Under the pieces are notes generated by a model. That model saw only the letters and a program-made list of their open reading frames with translations, was not told where the DNA came from and did not search any database. Below, one piece after another: positions 1 through 7,005 of a stretch of DNA of 40,043 nt; within the stretch, counting starts at the first letter, position 1; the number at the start of each line of letters is the position of its first letter. Where the stretch lies: the NCBI GenBank assembly GCA_002428415.1, contig DIWI01000004.1, positions 1-40,043 on the forward strand, given 5' to 3'. The DNA comes from Clostridiaceae bacterium UBA6110 (GTDB lineage Bacteria > Bacillota > Clostridia > Clostridiales > Clostridiaceae). A program made the position numbers and the translations under genes.

Positions 1-247
1 CTCCGACCAGGCCAGTTCCTGAACCTCTTATAACCACAGGGATGTTGTTCTCATGTGCATATTTCATGACCTTAGACACTTCTTCAGTGGAGAGTACCTC
101 AACCATGACCTCAGGCATCCTGCTTATGCCTCCAAGCTCGTCATGGCTGTAGTCTTCGCTTATTGCCTCTCCTGTGTACACTCTATCAACCTCAAGCGCC
201 TGCCTGAGATAAGCCAGATCCTTGTCATCTATTATCTTGTATCCCAT
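1..247 (-). CDS. FAD-linked oxidase (GlcD/lactate dehydrogenase type), N-terminal part only
   Basis: The gene runs off the left edge, so only about 82 N-terminal residues are visible. It starts at ATG 247, two bases after the etfA stop, with a GGGAG ribosome site inside the end of etfA. The visible part contains SEDYSHDELGG, then EVMVEVLSTEEVSKVMKYA and IPVVIRGSGTGLVG, which is the start of the FAD-binding PCMH domain of the GlcD/D-lactate dehydrogenase family. Because it follows etfB and etfA directly, it is probably the catalytic subunit (LctD-like) of an ETF-coupled lactate or other 2-hydroxyacid dehydrogenase. The substrate cannot be read from this fragment; glycolate or 2-hydroxyglutarate remain possible. 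Confidence 0.85.
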   Translation of the reverse strand, partial: MGYKIIDDKDLAYLRQALEVDRVYTGEAISEDYSHDELGGISRMPEVMVEVLSTEEVSKVMKYAHENNIPVVIRGSGTGLVG

Positions 248-249
248 CT

Positions 250-1449
250 CTATGCTCCCTTCTCAAGCTTTATTCTTTCAATGAGCTGCGGCAGCACCTC
301 GTACAGGTCCCCTACGATTCCATAGTGGGCTATGTTGAAGATTGAAGCCTTCTCATCGCTGTTTACCGCAAATATATGTTCCGATCCGTTCATTCCTGCA
401 GCGAACTGCACAGACCCTGAAATCCCCAAAGTTATTATTAGCTTAGGCTTGACGGTACGTCCGCTCAGACCTACCTGCCTCTTTGCATCAAGCCAGCCGG
501 ATTCAACGAGAGGCCTTGTTCCTGCAATCTGGGCATCAAGAAGCCCTGCAAGCTCCCTCACCATCTCCATGTCCTTTTCGCTCTTTATTCCTCTTCCTAC
601 GGCAATTATTGTTTCAGCATCAGAGATGCTCATTTCCTTGTCCTTCTGCCTTACCTCAAGAACCTCGATCCTTGACTGGAGCCTGCTCTCATCTATGCTG
701 CAGGCAACTACCTCGCCACTTGCCTCATCAGACCTCTCAAGGGCGTTCATCACCTTGTATCTTACAGTCGCAAGCTGAGGTCTTGTATTTGGAGTCTTTA
801 TCTGTGCCATTATGTTTCCGCCGAAGGCAGGTCTTATCTGCACAAGGTCAGTGTTCTCCTTGATATCGAGCACTGTGCAGTCGGCTGTCAGTCCTGTTCT
901 GAACCTTGCGGCAATCCTTGGTGCAAGGGATCTTCCTATTGTCGTAGCTCCCACAAGTATGGAGGACGGCTTCACATTGTTTATGAAATCCTCGAAAGCA
1001 GCAGCATAAGGCTCAATCCTGAAATCCTTCAGCTCTTCATGGTCATAGGCAAATACCCTGTCTGCTCCATAGTGAAGGAGCTCCTCTGCCTTGTCTGTTA
1101 TCCCATGTCCAAGGAACAGGGCATACACCGGGAACCCTACCTTTGCTGCAAGCTCTTTGGCTTTACCAAGCAGCTCCATTGTTACAGGATGGATGTCTCC
1201 ATCCACATGGTCCACATATACTGCGATACCTTTCCAGAGGCTCTTGTCTATAGCAGGTCCCTTTGCATCCTCGATGAATTCCATGACGCCCTTCGGCCCC
1301 TTGTTCACGCAGATCCTGCAGAGCTTGCAGGCAGCATTTACTTCAAGTCTTCCGCTGTTATCCTCAAGTGCATTGAAGGGACATATTTTTATCAGTTCAG
1401 CCATATTCTCAGGCGTAACCAGATGTTCATTGATCTTAAGATTTCCCAT
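250..1449 (-). CDS. etfA: Electron transfer flavoprotein alpha subunit with N-terminal Fe-S domain
   Basis: This 399-residue EtfA/FixB protein carries electrons between the neighbouring dehydrogenase, EtfB and probably ferredoxin. The C-terminal FAD domain has the family motif GLSGRTVKPKLIITLGISG, and the N-terminal 80 residues form an extra domain with Cys23, Cys41, Cys44 and Cys47, spaced for one [4Fe-4S] cluster. That extension is typical of the EtfA (LctC) of Acetobacterium-type lactate dehydrogenase and is absent from ordinary beta-oxidation EtfA. The gene lies 14 bases after etfB and 2 bases before the FAD oxidase, so the three are cotranscribed. Electron confurcation is inferred from family and context. 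Confidence 0.95.
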   Translation of the reverse strand: MGNLKINEHLVTPENMAELIKICPFNALEDNSGRLEVNAACKLCRICVNKGPKGVMEFIEDAKGPAIDKSLWKGIAVYVDHVDGDIHPVTMELLGKAKELAAKVGFPVYALFLGHGITDKAEELLHYGADRVFAYDHEELKDFRIEPYAAAFEDFINNVKPSSILVGATTIGRSLAPRIAARFRTGLTADCTVLDIKENTDLVQIRPAFGGNIMAQIKTPNTRPQLATVRYKVMNALERSDEASGEVVACSIDESRLQSRIEVLEVRQKDKEMSISDAETIIAVGRGIKSEKDMEMVRELAGLLDAQIAGTRPLVESGWLDAKRQVGLSGRTVKPKLIITLGISGSVQFAAGMNGSEHIFAVNSDEKASIFNIAHYGIVGDLYEVLPQLIERIKLEKGA

Positions 1450-1463
1450 TTATCCGTACCTCC

Positions 1464-2252
1464 CTATACCAGCTTGAGCTCAGCGAGCTTGCTCGAAACA
1501 TTCATTGCAACTTCCGTGGATTCACCTCTGAACATTTCCCTCTTGCCATTAACTGCCGGAGGGAATATCCTCTCAACCTGTGTCGGAGACCCGTCAAGAC
1601 CATACTTTTTGACATCCTGGTCCTCGAAGTCAGCAAATGTGATTACCCTTACTTCCTTGTCCTTCGTTGCCATCTTCTTCCTGTAGGAAGGAAGCCTCGG
1701 CTGGAATATGTCCTTCTCAAGAGTAAGGAGACACGGGTACTTCACCTTGACCTTCTCAATGGTATTAGGCATATCCATCTCTACGGTTATACAATCGTCA
1801 GCGATCTCAAATATCCTTGTAACATTTGCTATGTGCGGAATGTTAAGGTATTCCGCCATCTCAGGTCCTACCTGCGCAGTATCTCCATCAGTTGTCTGCT
1901 TTCCAGTAAGAATGATATCGAAATTGCCAAGCTTCTTCGCTGACTGTGAAAGAGTATAGGATGTTGCGAGAACATCAGAGCCTGCAAATTTCCTGTCTGA
2001 GATCAGCGCCCCCTCATCAACTCCCATCATATAGGCTTCCCTGATGACATCCTCGGCCTGTCTCGGACCCATGGTCATTGCAGTTATCGAGCCTCCACTC
2101 TTTTCCTTTATCCTGAGCGCTGTCTCGAGAGCATACAGGTCATATGGATTCATCTTTGAATCTACTCCATCCCTCTTCAGCACACCTGTCTTCTCATCCA
2201 CCTCAACCTTAGTGGATCCTGGAACCTGCTTGATACATACTAAAATATTCAT
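1464..2252 (-). CDS. etfB: Electron transfer flavoprotein beta subunit
   Basis: EtfB/FixA, 262 residues, which pairs with EtfA. The N-terminus MNILVCIKQVPGSTKVEVD is typical, and the stretch TGKQTTDGDTAQVGPEMAE (about residues 116-134) is the flavin/nucleotide-binding segment. In bifurcating ETFs this subunit holds the second flavin, which exchanges electrons with NADH. It starts at ATG 2252 behind GGAGG and follows lrgB by 33 bases. Together with EtfA and the GlcD-type oxidase it forms a set matching the LctBCD complex, which oxidises lactate with NAD+ while consuming reduced ferredoxin. Bifurcating behaviour is inferred, not visible. Confidence 0.95.
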   Translation of the reverse strand: MNILVCIKQVPGSTKVEVDEKTGVLKRDGVDSKMNPYDLYALETALRIKEKSGGSITAMTMGPRQAEDVIREAYMMGVDEGALISDRKFAGSDVLATSYTLSQSAKKLGNFDIILTGKQTTDGDTAQVGPEMAEYLNIPHIANVTRIFEIADDCITVEMDMPNTIEKVKVKYPCLLTLEKDIFQPRLPSYRKKMATKDKEVRVITFADFEDQDVKKYGLDGSPTQVERIFPPAVNGKREMFRGESTEVAMNVSSKLAELKLV

Positions 2253-2285
2253 GTTTACCCTCCGTAAATACTTTCTTCTTCCCTT

Positions 2286-2975
2286 TTATAACAATCCCAT
2301 AAGTATGGGGGCAAGTATCACCGTCGCCAATCCTGCTATTCCGATTGAAAGTCCGCTCATCGCACCCTGTGTCTCCCCCAGCTCCATGGCCTTCGACGTA
2401 CCTACAGCATGTGATGCTGTGCCTATAGCCACTCCCTGAGCCACCTCATCCCTTATATGGAAGATTTTTAGGAGTCCAGGTCCTATGACAGCTCCGGTTA
2501 TTCCTGTAAGGACTATCACAGCAACAGATACCGGCACGATCCCTCCGATCTCCTTCGAAATCTCCATTCCTATTGCCGTGGTAACGGATTTGGGAAGCAT
2601 GGAAACCGCCACAGCCATATCTACCCTGAACAGTCTTGACAGCATCACTACACTCAGTATCGATGTGACGCTGCCTGCAAGGATCCCTACAAGGATCGGG
2701 ACCATGTCCTTCTTCAGCATCTCGATCTGCCTGTATAGCGGTAGTGCCAGAACAACAGTCGCAGGCCCAAGCAGGAACAGTATGAAGCTTCCACCAAGGT
2801 CATAGCTCGATTTCGGGATGCCAGTCCCCAGCAGGAAGAGGATCACGATCACAATTCCTACCAAGAGAGGATTCATCAAAGGACTCTTTGTCTTTCTGCT
2901 GATGATTATCCCTATCTCGAATGCTGCTATTGAAAGCAGTATCCCAAACGCCGGAGTATTGAGGATCGATGCCAT
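2286..2975 (-). CDS. lrgB: LrgB/CidB-family membrane protein
   Basis: A 229-residue hydrophobic protein of the LrgB family with about six to seven membrane segments; it contains LPKSVTTAIGMEISKEIGG and GTASHAVGTSKAMELGE, both conserved in LrgB. It overlaps the lrgA stop by one base (TAATG). LrgAB was first described as an antiholin-like pair, but B. subtilis PftAB and the plant chloroplast LrgAB fusion PLGG1 transport pyruvate and glycolate/glycerate. Between an LldR-like regulator and a lactate-type ETF dehydrogenase, a role as carrier for lactate, pyruvate or glycolate is the better guess. The family call is firm and the substrate is inferred. Confidence 0.93.
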   Translation of the reverse strand: MASILNTPAFGILLSIAAFEIGIIISRKTKSPLMNPLLVGIVIVILFLLGTGIPKSSYDLGGSFILFLLGPATVVLALPLYRQIEMLKKDMVPILVGILAGSVTSILSVVMLSRLFRVDMAVAVSMLPKSVTTAIGMEISKEIGGIVPVSVAVIVLTGITGAVIGPGLLKIFHIRDEVAQGVAIGTASHAVGTSKAMELGETQGAMSGLSIGIAGLATVILAPILMGLL

Positions 2976-3322
2976 TACGTTCTCCTCCTTTTAAGAAGCT
3001 GCACAGTCCAGCCGGTCACACCGACAACAAGGACTGTAGAGATAACAACGATTGAGAGGATTGGGAGCCATGCGGATCCGACAACATCAAGACTGCTAAT
3101 CAGCCCCACTCCTGCAGGAATGAACATGAACGCCAGATGGTCAAGAAGAAACTTGGTGACAAGTCCAATGTCATCAGGCTTGATCACTTTCGTCATCAGT
3201 CCGAGAAACAGGATCACCATTCCAATTACAGTGCCTGGTATACTGATTTTAGTCGCTGACCTTATTGCCTCACCTGCAAGAAGGATTCCAAGGATGATAG
3301 CGAGCTGTCTTAGTACCTTCAT
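2975..3322 (-). CDS. lrgA: LrgA/CidA-family membrane protein
   Basis: A 115-residue protein with four predicted membrane segments and the CidA/LrgA signatures IPGTVIGMVILFLGL and FMFIPAGVGLI. It starts at ATG 3322 with AAAGGGG seven bases upstream. The last codons encode RRRT, and their DNA (AGGAGGAGA) doubles as the ribosome site for lrgB, so the two are translationally coupled. It is the first gene of the operon behind the promoter at 3383-3411 and works with LrgB. In this setting I infer an organic-acid transport role; a cell-lysis or murein hydrolase regulator role is the alternative. Confidence 0.93.
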   Translation of the reverse strand: MKVLRQLAIILGILLAGEAIRSATKISIPGTVIGMVILFLGLMTKVIKPDDIGLVTKFLLDHLAFMFIPAGVGLISSLDVVGSAWLPILSIVVISTVLVVGVTGWTVQLLKRRRT

Positions 3323-3356
3323 TTCTTAACCCCTTTCACTTTTGGTCATATGGTCA

Positions 3357-3411
3357 TTTGGTATGACCAATTTCTTGAGACGATAATAACACACCTCTGA
3401 GAACGTTTAAA
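3357..3411 (-). promoter_or_regulatory. Lactate-type operon promoter with GntR operator and cre-like site
   Basis: On the minus strand TTTAAA (3411-3406) and TATTAT (3388-3383) are 17 bases apart. Just downstream of the expected start lies the perfect palindrome TTGGT-ATG-ACCAA (3358-3370), the form bound by FadR/LldR/PdhR-type GntR regulators. On the plus strand TGGTCATA and TGGTCATT precede it as 8-base direct repeats from 3343. TTTAAACGTTCTCA (3411-3398) resembles a CcpA cre site and covers the -35 region. This suggests repression by the adjacent GntR protein and by catabolite control. Confidence 0.7.
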
Positions 3412-3602
3412 GCATAGTTTTTTATTTAACATCAACTTTTTGTAATCTTTTACATTTTCAACTTCAGGAAACCCGCACGATTGCACTATCTTCATAAATC
3501 GTTATGCCGCAATATTTTTCTCTGGAGACCATAACTTTATCTCTTAGAACCAAAAATAGTTAAAATTTTCACACTAATTGCCGATAGCCCTATAACTAAT
3601 TC

Positions 3603-3640
3603 AAAAAAGGACCACGCCTGCAATTTGCAGGTGCGGTCCT
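3603..3640 (-). terminator. Rho-independent terminator of gntR
   Basis: On the minus strand a long stem (GGACC...GGTCC with CCTGCAA/TTGCAGG inside) is followed by six T. It separates gntR from the lrgA promoter, so the structural genes depend on their own promoter. Confidence 0.85.
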
Positions 3641-3667
3641 AAATCCCAAGTTGTGTATATAAAGCTC

Positions 3668-4363
3668 TTAATAAAGGTCCATGTTCCTTATTATCATGTT
3701 CATGTGGTCTTCCATAACCTTTGCAGCCTTCTTGTCATTATGCTCTGCAAGGGCACGGTATATCTTCTCGTGATGTTCAAGCAGCGCTTCCTTGTTCTCA
3801 TCCCTGTTGATGATAGCTTCTCTTGCCTCCTTGATGAAGGAATCCATAAGGGAGGATACAGCAGTAAGTATGCTTATGATAAGGTTGTTCTTTGAAGCCC
3901 TGGCAATGATGTAATGGAAGTCCTTGTCGAGGACTACATTTTCATCCTCGTCCGGATGTGATTTCATTCTTTCGATGATCTCGCCCAAAGACTTGATATC
4001 AGCATCAGATATGTTCCTTGCTGCAAGGGTAGCAGTCTCGACCTCAAGAACCCGCCTTAGCTCCAGTATCTCTGAGCTTTTACTCTCCTGCAATGTAAAC
4101 ATTAGGGAAAGAGGCTCTATAAGGTTATCCTCAAACTGCTCTCTTATGAAATTGCCGCCGCCCTGCTTGCACTCTACAAGACCAATGATCTGAAGAGCCC
4201 TGAGCGCTTCCCTCACGGAGGTCCTGGAAACCTGCAGCCTTTCAACAAGCTCCCTTTCCGGAGGAAGCCTGTCCCCCCTTTTTAGCTCACCGCTCACTAT
4301 CATGTACTTGATCTGCTCAATGACCTGCTCATATACCTTTGTGCTCTTGACAGGGGTAAACAT
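3668..4363 (-). CDS. GntR-family regulator, FadR/LldR subfamily
   Basis: The N-terminal winged helix (about residues 5-70) has RGDRLPPERELVERLQVSRTS and VREALRALQIIGLVE, and the C-terminal all-alpha FCD domain has the metal-ligand pattern KDFHYIIARASKN, LLEHHEKIYRAL and MEDHMNMI. These are features of LldR-like sensors of lactate and related acids. I place the start at ATG 4363 (231 residues) because AAGGAA lies nine bases before it; GTG 4372 abuts that site. The gene stands upstream of lrgAB-etfBA in the same direction but is separated by a terminator. The effector is probably a 2-hydroxyacid; glycolate or pyruvate cannot be excluded. Confidence 0.92.
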   Translation of the reverse strand: MFTPVKSTKVYEQVIEQIKYMIVSGELKRGDRLPPERELVERLQVSRTSVREALRALQIIGLVECKQGGGNFIREQFEDNLIEPLSLMFTLQESKSSEILELRRVLEVETATLAARNISDADIKSLGEIIERMKSHPDEDENVVLDKDFHYIIARASKNNLIISILTAVSSLMDSFIKEAREAIINRDENKEALLEHHEKIYRALAEHNDKKAAKVMEDHMNMIIRNMDLY

Positions 4364-4423
4364 TAGCTCCACTTCCTTCAGATATCTTTTGATTCAAAAC
4401 GGACAATTCAATGACTGCCTCTC

Positions 4424-4471
4424 TGGACAGTCCACTAAACCAATTATCACCCATAGCAGAAGCATTTGCAA
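4424..4471 (-). promoter_or_regulatory. gntR promoter with possible autoregulatory operator
   Basis: Minus-strand TTGCAA (4471-4466) and GATAAT (4448-4443) are 17 bases apart. Overlapping the expected start is the palindrome TGGACAGTCCA (4424-4434). It shares the TGG-N5-CCA frame of the operator at 3358-3370, so autoregulation is plausible. The regulatory reading is inferred. Confidence 0.55.
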
Positions 4472-4632
4472 TCTTTCCTGGAAATCCTTAATTAAGTGCC
4501 CCGAAGTGCTGATTAAGGCTGGAGCTTTCAATTAGTTGTTCCTGAACATGGCAACTTCACTGACACCTTAGGATTCGAGGAATAGTCTATACTTGATAAT
4601 CTCAGCATTTAATCATTTTTTTAATAGTTTTC

Positions 4633-4822
4633 TAGTGTTTCAGAATTCCATTTTCACCATATCAGTAAGAAACACTATCTGAAAGTTCCGAAACACAATA
4701 TTCAAATTTCACCTGTTTTAAAACACTGTGTATTCGTACATGTAAAACATAATATATTTAAAACTGATATCCATTGGCCCGTAACACGTATCTACTATCC
4801 TTCAAAAAGTCTTTAGTGTTTT
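4633..4822 (+). promoter_or_regulatory. Upstream activator sites for the sigma-54 PTS promoter
   Basis: Five copies of AGTGTTT(C/T) or a close variant occur: plus strand at 4634-4641 and 4815-4822, minus strand at 4669-4676, 4690-4697 (TGTGTTTC) and 4720-4727. The first two form a perfect 9-base inverted repeat, TAGTGTTTC/GAAACACTA, with 27 bases between the arms. Sigma-54 PTS operons are switched on by LevR/CelR-type enhancer-binding proteins bound upstream, and these repeats are the natural candidates. No such activator gene is in the window. The remaining part of this gene-free stretch (4372-4620) shows only the gntR promoter. Confidence 0.6.
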
Positions 4823-4837
4823 GGCACGCCATTTGCT
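4821..4837 (+). promoter_or_regulatory. Sigma-54 (-24/-12) promoter of the PTS operon
   Basis: TTGGCACGCCATTTGCT matches the consensus TGGCACG-N4-TTGCW at every fixed position, with GG and GC at the correct distance. Transcription should begin near 4848, just before the ribosome site of the IIA gene. This explains why the operon has no convincing sigma-A promoter. Confidence 0.9.
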
Positions 4838-4868
4838 ATATAGATACTAAACAAAGGAGGCGAATGCA

Positions 4869-5186
4869 TTGGAAGAATTAATCATGCAGATAATCATCGA
4901 TGCCGGTGATGTACGATTCCATGCTTATGAGGCACTGAATCTTGCAAACGAAGGGAAGTTCGATGAGGCGCAGGAAAGCTTGAAAAGTGCCAATGAAGCC
5001 ATGGAAAAGGCTCACGAAGCTCAGACATCATTCCTGTTCAAGGAAGCTAACGGGGAGAAGGTTGAGATAACCGCACTCTTCATCCATAGTCAGGATCACC
5101 TTATGACTGCAATTTCAGAGAAGAACCTTATTGCACAGCTCGTCGAGATGAGACGAAGCATTCAGGAGCTCATCGAATCAAGATAG
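4869..5186 (+). CDS. PTS IIA component, lactose/cellobiose family
   Basis: A 105-residue cytoplasmic IIA protein of the Lac family that passes phosphate from HPr to IIB. The motif ALFIHSQDHLM (residues 69-79) carries the phospho-accepting His73 and the metal-binding Asp76 expected in this trimeric, three-helix family. The start is TTG 4869: AAAGGAGG lies eight bases upstream, while ATG 4864 is out of frame with a stop five codons later and ATG 4884 is too far from the ribosome site. It is the first gene of the sigma-54 operon, 12 bases before IIB. Confidence 0.93.
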   Translation: MEELIMQIIIDAGDVRFHAYEALNLANEGKFDEAQESLKSANEAMEKAHEAQTSFLFKEANGEKVEITALFIHSQDHLMTAISEKNLIAQLVEMRRSIQELIESR

Positions 5187-5198
5187 GAGGATATTGAA

Positions 5199-5513
5199 AT
5201 GAAGATTGTTTTGCTTTGCGCAGCAGGAATGTCAACCAGCATGCTTGTCAAGAAGATGCAGGATGCAGCAAAAGCCAAGGGTCTGGATGCAGACATCGCT
5301 GCATACTCAGAATCGCAGCTTTCAAAGGTTGCTCCCGGAGCTGACGTGATACTGCTCGGACCACAGATCAGATTCGCACTCAAGAAGGTTCAGGCAGAAT
5401 GCCTGAAATACAGCGTTCCGGTGGATGTCATACCGCCGGCTGACTATGGCATGATGAACGGCACCAAGGTGCTGGCACTTGCAGAAAAGCTTGCAGCCAC
5501 CAGACAGTTATAG
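5199..5513 (+). CDS. PTS IIB component, cellobiose family
   Basis: A 104-residue IIB protein with the phosphocysteine loop LLCAAGMSTSMLV; Cys7 takes phosphate from IIA and gives it to the sugar bound by IIC. Its length and motif fit CelA/ChbB-type IIB proteins. It begins at ATG 5199 with AGGAGG upstream and is 51 bases before IIC. With IIA and IIC as separate proteins, this is the usual split cellobiose/chitobiose arrangement. Beta-glucoside specificity comes from the adjacent GH1 enzyme rather than from this protein itself. Confidence 0.94.
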   Translation: MKIVLLCAAGMSTSMLVKKMQDAAKAKGLDADIAAYSESQLSKVAPGADVILLGPQIRFALKKVQAECLKYSVPVDVIPPADYGMMNGTKVLALAEKLAATRQL

Positions 5514-5564
5514 CAATTATCCAATTAATCATTACTCCTTACGGAGAATATCGGAGGTAATAAA

Positions 5565-6917
5565 ATGAACTTCATCAACGAAAAATTCCTTCCATTTGCT
5601 GAAAAACTGGCAGCAAACAAGTTTTTAAGAGCGGTAAGCACAGGCTTCATGATGCTCATGCCGGTCATCATCATCGGATCAATGTTCTCACTTTTCAACA
5701 GCCTTGCAATCCCCTCATATCAGGCATTCCTCGTAGAGTCAGGCCTTAAGAGGTTCCTTGCGATACCAAATATGGTCACTAACGACATCCTGGCACTCTA
5801 TGCCGTATTCTTCATCTCATACACGATGGCGGGAGAGCTTGAGAAGGACTCAGCAGTATCAGGAATGCTTGCACTGATGACCTTCCTTGCAATAACTCCA
5901 ATCACGACAACAGGCAAGCTGGTCGGCTCCTTCCTTAATGGAAACAAGATAGCTCTTCCCCAGGGCGTCTCGCTTCCTGGTGGAAATGTAATACCCTACG
6001 AGTTCATCGGTGCGAAGGGACTGTTTGTGGCAATCATAGTCGGTCTTGCAACAGCAGTCATCTACTCCAAGGTCCTGGATAAAGGTATTATGATCAAGAT
6101 GCCTGACAGCGTACCTCCGACAGTGTCCAAGTCATTTGCAGGACTTCTTCCAGGCTTTGTAATCATAATTATTTTCCTTGCTTTGGATTTCATAATCGGT
6201 TCCATAGGATTCCAGGGATCAACAGGTATCCATACATTCGTATACAAGCTTGTACAGGCACCCCTTGAAGTTTTCCTGGGAGCAAACATATTCTCATTCC
6301 TGTTTGCAATCTTCCTTGCTCAGGTTCTGTGGTTCTTCGGACTTCATGGTGTCAACGCGGTCCTCATACCGATCTTCTTCCCGCTGTGGACTTCACTTAC
6401 AACAGCGAACCTTGAAGCATTGAATGCAGGAGTTTCAGTTTACGACCTTCCAAACATAATTGGCAGACCATTTTTCAGTGTCTACGCGTCTGCCGGCGGA
6501 TCAGGTGTAACACTAGGCCTTTGCATCTACATGGCGTTCCTGGCAAGGAGCAAACAGCTTAAGACCCTAGGAAAGCTTGCGCTTCCTGCAGGTGTTGCAG
6601 CAATTAACGAGCCGCTGATATTCGGACTCCCCATAGTCCTCAATCCGTATCTTGCAGTGCCTTTCATCGCTGCACCGCTCGTTACATCAGCAATCGGATA
6701 TGCGCTTACTGTGATCGGATTCCTGCCGAAGCTCAGCACGCTTATTCCGCTCGGAACACCCATACTGATGTCAGGATTCCTTGCTTCTCCGGTTGGAGGA
6801 CTTAAGGTAGCTGCCGTACAGATACTTCTTGTTGTGGTATCAGGCCTCATATACCTGCCATTCATAAGAGTAGTCGACAAGCAGGCTCTTGCCCTTGAAC
6901 TTGAGGAAGCAGAATAA
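5565..6917 (+). CDS. PTS IIC permease, cellobiose/lactose family
   Basis: A 450-residue membrane permease with about ten membrane segments, of normal length for CelB-type IIC. Recognisable stretches are the N-terminus NEKFLPFAEKLAANKFLRAV, the loop WFFGLHGVNAVLIPIFFPLW and the conserved INEPLIFGLPIVLNP that helps form the sugar site. It imports and releases a phosphorylated beta-linked disaccharide with IIA and IIB. Start ATG 5565 has GGAGG upstream. A hairpin without a T-run follows before the GH1 gene. Cellobiose is the likeliest sugar; other aryl- or beta-glucosides are possible. Confidence 0.95.
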   Translation: MNFINEKFLPFAEKLAANKFLRAVSTGFMMLMPVIIIGSMFSLFNSLAIPSYQAFLVESGLKRFLAIPNMVTNDILALYAVFFISYTMAGELEKDSAVSGMLALMTFLAITPITTTGKLVGSFLNGNKIALPQGVSLPGGNVIPYEFIGAKGLFVAIIVGLATAVIYSKVLDKGIMIKMPDSVPPTVSKSFAGLLPGFVIIIIFLALDFIIGSIGFQGSTGIHTFVYKLVQAPLEVFLGANIFSFLFAIFLAQVLWFFGLHGVNAVLIPIFFPLWTSLTTANLEALNAGVSVYDLPNIIGRPFFSVYASAGGSGVTLGLCIYMAFLARSKQLKTLGKLALPAGVAAINEPLIFGLPIVLNPYLAVPFIAAPLVTSAIGYALTVIGFLPKLSTLIPLGTPILMSGFLASPVGGLKVAAVQILLVVVSGLIYLPFIRVVDKQALALELEEAE

Positions 6918-6923
6918 CATTTC

Positions 6924-6947
6924 AAGGAGCCGTTCATGCGGCTCCTT
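6924..6947 (+). other. Intercistronic hairpin between IIC and GH1 genes
   Basis: AAGGAGCCG and CGGCTCCTT form a perfect 9-base stem with a 6-base loop just after the IIC stop. There is no T-run, so it is more likely an mRNA processing or stability element than a full terminator. Confidence 0.6.
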
Positions 6948-7005
6948 CACCTTATACATTCAATATAATAATTTCAATAAAGATGTTCATAGGAGGACCA
7001 GAATA

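Noticed and set aside
2286..3322. LrgAB as a phage-type holin module
   Set aside because: There are no phage or murein hydrolase genes nearby; the operon context is organic-acid metabolism.
4864..4881. Five-codon open frame (ATG 4864) between the ribosome site and the IIA gene as a leader peptide
   Set aside because: It is too short and too close to the ribosome site; chance is the simpler explanation.
6889..7005. N-terminal extension of the GH1 enzyme by 39 codons, overlapping the IIC gene
   Set aside because: It crosses the intercistronic hairpin, and a strong ribosome site precedes ATG 7006, where family proteins begin.
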